Assembly (NCBI GenBank): GCA_934162625.1
Contig: CAKPJM010000058.1
Location: 1-5,750 of the forward strand
Length of the DNA: 5,750 bases
Source: an uncultured Clostridia bacterium
GTDB lineage: Bacteria; Bacillota; Clostridia; TANB77; CAG-508
Direction of reading: 5' to 3'
Part shown: positions 3,728 to 5,750 of the stretch, piece by piece
How positions within the stretch are numbered: the stretch's first letter is position 1
How the letters are laid out: every line of letters begins with the position of its first letter
Made by a program: the position numbers and the translations under genes
The notes under the pieces: model-generated
Databases searched by the model: none
Seen by the model: the letters and a program-made list of their open reading frames with translations, nothing else
What the model was told of the DNA's origin: nothing

Positions 3728-4937
3728 TGTTAAAAAAATAGAAACAAAAATTATAAATAGTAGAAAAATAAATATAAAAGCAACATTAGAGGTAGAAGCA
3801 AAGGTGTATTCAAATGATAACATGCAGATAGTGTGTGGAGTTAACAATTCGGAAGATATACAAATGTTAAATAGTCAAAAAATGGTGAATTCTTTGATAG
3901 GAGAAGGAAATACAAGAGTATATGCAAAAGATACTATAAGTATAGACTCTTCAGATGAATTAGCAGAAATAATGGGAGTAGATGTAAAAATTTTAGATAA
4001 AGATATAAAATTAAGTTATAATAAAGTATTAGCAAAAGCAGATGCAGAAATATCAGTAATGTATTTAACAGAAGACAATAGAATAAAAAATATGAGTGGA
4101 AGAATTCCAATAATGGGATTTGTAGATATAGAAAATATTAGTGATAACAATGAATGCGATGTTGATTATAAAATAAAAAATATTATTATAAAACCTAACA
4201 ACGCAGATGAGCATTCAATATATGTGGAAATAGAAATTGAAATAACATGTTTTGCTTATGAGGCAAAAAATATAAATTTAATAGAAGACTTATATAGTAT
4301 ATCGGCAGACATAAGCTTTACCCAAAAGAAAATAACAACAATGGCGGGGAAGAAGAATATAAAAGATGTATGTAATATAAATGAGCAAGTTTCAATTCCA
4401 GAAATAGAGAACAATCAATTATATAATGTAAAAACAACACCTAATATACAAAATATGGTGATTAGAAATGGAAAGATAATATTTGAAGGAGAAGTAAACT
4501 TAGAATTCATTTATGAAGTAAATAATGGAGTAGATTCTAGAACTGCACAGCTACCATTTAATTTTGAAGTGAATTCTGAGGAAATAAATGAAAATTGCAA
4601 TGCAAACACAAGTATAGATGTAAAAAGAGATGACTTTGTAGTAAATGCTGGAAATGTAAGTGCAAGTATAGAATTAGAATTTAATATTAGTGTTAGTAGA
4701 AATGAGAGTTTAAATATAATAGATGAAATAAGTATAGAAGAAAACAGAGAAAACAATATATATAGTATGGTCATATATTTTGTAAAACCAGGAGATACCC
4801 TTTGGAAAATAGCAAAGAAATTTAAAAGTACAGTAGAGGATATTGCTAGAGTAAACGAAATAGAAGATATTAATAAAATTTATCCAGGTCAGCAGTTATA
4901 TATTCCTAAGTTTGTAAAAAGGGAGATAGCAGTGTAA
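3696..4937 (+). CDS. sipL: SipL-like protein, SPOCS repeats plus C-terminal LysM (downstream part)
   Basis: The 413 residues continue the split gene. The frame is open from 3663, but the ATG at 3696 has no ribosome binding site, so independent translation is doubtful. It carries the rest of the first SPOCS/DUF3794 domain (VNVKKIETKIINSRKINIKA), at least two more repeats (a repeated INS-K/NIKD-pattern, and QLYNVKTTPNIQN with 'VRNGKI-FEGEV'-like strands), and a LysM domain at about residues 361-405 (GDTLWKIAKKF, YPGQQLYIP). SipL of C. difficile is the functional counterpart of Bacillus SpoVID. It binds the coat-base ATPase SpoIVA through its LysM and ties the coat to the forespore; Trp370 here lies in the LysM segment implicated there. 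The yabG-veg-sipL order supports the assignment. It is followed closely by yunB. Confidence 0.88.
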   Translation: MSQMIVNEKVNVKKIETKIINSRKINIKATLEVEAKVYSNDNMQIVCGVNNSEDIQMLNSQKMVNSLIGEGNTRVYAKDTISIDSSDELAEIMGVDVKILDKDIKLSYNKVLAKADAEISVMYLTEDNRIKNMSGRIPIMGFVDIENISDNNECDVDYKIKNIIIKPNNADEHSIYVEIEIEITCFAYEAKNINLIEDLYSISADISFTQKKITTMAGKKNIKDVCNINEQVSIPEIENNQLYNVKTTPNIQNMVIRNGKIIFEGEVNLEFIYEVNNGVDSRTAQLPFNFEVNSEEINENCNANTSIDVKRDDFVVNAGNVSASIELEFNISVSRNESLNIIDEISIEENRENNIYSMVIYFVKPGDTLWKIAKKFKSTVEDIARVNEIEDINKIYPGQQLYIPKFVKREIAV

Positions 4938-4941
4938 TAGA

Positions 4942-5643
4942 ATGGATAGTTTATATTCTAGAAGAAGAATAAAAATACCTAAAATAAAAGGATTTTATAC
5001 AAATAACAAAAATGCTAAAAAATTTTTTAGCATTTTTGTTATACTATTAATATGTTCTTATACCTTTTATAATTTATTTAAAAACTTAAATCCTATATTT
5101 GAGAATCTATGTTTAGAAAAAGCAAGAGAAATAGGAACGAACATAATGAACGAAGCAGCAAATGTAGTCTTGGATAATATAGATTATAATGAAATATTAA
5201 AAATAGAAAAAGATAAAAACAGTAATGTTTTAAAAACGGATGTGGTTGTAATTAATAAAATAGCTTCTGATATTGCATTAGAAGCGGAAAAAAGATTTCA
5301 GGAATTAAAGGATGAAGCTATACAAATTCCTATAGGAGCGTTCTTAGGTAATAAGTATTTAGCAGGAATGGGACCTGATATAAATATAAAAGTAATTTCA
5401 ACAGGAAATACTTTTACAGAAATAAAAAACGAATTTGAAACAAAAGGAATAAACCAGACTATTTATAGGATATATCTTGAGATAACTTGTAAAGTTAGTA
5501 TTGTAAGTCAATATAAAACAATACAAGAAGATATAAGCAGTCAAGTGTTACTAGTAGAAACTGTTATAGTTGGAGAAGTACCAGAATCATATTATAACTT
5601 AGAGGGAATAAATAAAGAAAATGCAGTAGATATAATTGAATAG
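4942..5643 (+). CDS. yunB: Sporulation protein YunB
   Basis: The protein has 233 residues, against about 254 in B. subtilis. A basic cytoplasmic N-terminus (SRRRIKIPKIK, residues 6-16) precedes one membrane segment (about 28-46), and the rest is predicted outside the membrane. The conserved YunB core is clear: an amphipathic helix ending near EKAREIGTNIMNEA (59-72), the motif QIPIGAFLGNKYLAGMGPDI (128-147), GNTFTEIKNEFETKGINQT (155-173), and the closing VIVGEVPESYYN (208-219). YunB is a sigma-E mother-cell protein needed for normal spore formation in B. subtilis; its biochemical role is not known. The start lies four bases after the sipL stop. No proper ribosome binding site is present (the nearest, GGGAGA, is about 17 bases away), so translational coupling to sipL is likely. 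Residues 21-34 are encoded by a perfect palindrome. Confidence 0.9.
   Translation: MDSLYSRRRIKIPKIKGFYTNNKNAKKFFSIFVILLICSYTFYNLFKNLNPIFENLCLEKAREIGTNIMNEAANVVLDNIDYNEILKIEKDKNSNVLKTDVVVINKIASDIALEAEKRFQELKDEAIQIPIGAFLGNKYLAGMGPDINIKVISTGNTFTEIKNEFETKGINQTIYRIYLEITCKVSIVSQYKTIQEDISSQVLLVETVIVGEVPESYYNLEGINKENAVDIIE
5003..5042. repeat. Perfect 40-bp palindrome inside yunB, terminator-like
   Basis: The 20 bases at 5003-5022 are the exact reverse complement of 5023-5042, with no spacer and no mismatch. The RNA would fold into a long AU-rich hairpin with few G-C pairs and several T near its 3' side, resembling an intrinsic terminator. It lies about 60 bases into yunB, at the junction of the cytoplasmic tail and the membrane segment. 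Confidence 0.85.
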
Positions 5644-5750
5644 ATTGGAATTTGCGTGAGTAAATCATTTAAGAAAATTAAAATATTAAAAATGGAAAAA
5701 ACGTTGCGAATGGATTGAGCTTGAGGTAGAAATTGTTCTTCTATATGAGT
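5644..5750 (+). other. Downstream end, no identifiable gene
   Basis: After yunB I see no terminator. A weak GTG frame (5656-5718) encodes 20 basic residues. In the +1 frame, 5690-5749 is open to the window edge (WKKRCEWIELEVEIVLLYE) but has no start. This may be the damaged start of a following gene or non-coding sequence. Confidence 0.3.

Noticed and set aside
3659..4774. Minus-strand open frames over the sipL-like gene (3659-3847, 4511-4774)
   Set aside because: They are antisense to conserved SPOCS coding sequence with no start signals. The hydrophobic composition is an artefact of the opposite strand.
1..5750. CRISPR array, tRNA, rRNA or transposase
   Set aside because: No regularly spaced long repeats, cloverleaf or rRNA-like stretches, or transposase motifs were seen on either strand.

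Overview
The window is very AT-rich (roughly 30 % G+C by eye) and looks like chromosomal DNA of an endospore-forming Clostridia-type Firmicute. The evidence is the gene content: SpoIIID, YabG, Veg, a SipL-like protein (DUF3794/SPOCS repeats plus LysM) and YunB, with AGGAGG ribosome binding sites and bacillus-type promoters. The order yabG-veg-sipL is, to my knowledge, the arrangement of clostridia such as C. difficile.

Left part (1-1650). A higher-GC stub at the edge may be the end of an upstream gene. It is followed by a partial, nearly identical duplicate of the spoIIID promoter, leader and 5' coding part (74-294), which yields a 59-residue truncated SpoIIID. A minus-strand unit comes next: promoter at 1149-1177, a 29-codon small ORF, and an orphan lipoprotein at 432-839. 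The intact spoIIID (1333-1599) follows, 1157 bp downstream of the truncated copy in the same orientation. In both copies the mRNA leader can fold so that an upstream CUC-containing arm pairs with the GGAGG ribosome binding site. The two leaders have diverged in sequence but keep the pairing.

Middle part (1650-2860). A 52-residue zinc-ribbon protein lies on the minus strand, behind a good extended -10 promoter at 1930-1958. It is divergent from yabG, which has a clean sigma-K-type promoter at 1985-2011.

Right part (2860-5750). Downstream of yabG are four 11-bp-phased TGTA repeats resembling a Pho-box array. A fully consensus sigma-A promoter then drives veg, which ends at a strong terminator. 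The sipL-like gene is next. It is split by an apparent one-base insertion near 3672, so the first SPOCS domain is out of frame with the other SPOCS repeats and the LysM. yunB follows four bases after the sipL stop and contains a perfect 40-bp palindrome in its coding sequence. The last about 100 bases hold no gene I can identify.

The genes mostly belong to mother-cell sporulation. SpoIIID is the mother-cell transcription regulator of the sigma-E to sigma-K transition, SipL tethers the coat to the forespore via SpoIVA, YabG is the late coat/cortex-processing protease, and YunB is an accessory spore-formation membrane protein. Veg (growth/biofilm-linked) sits in the cluster under its own vegetative promoter.
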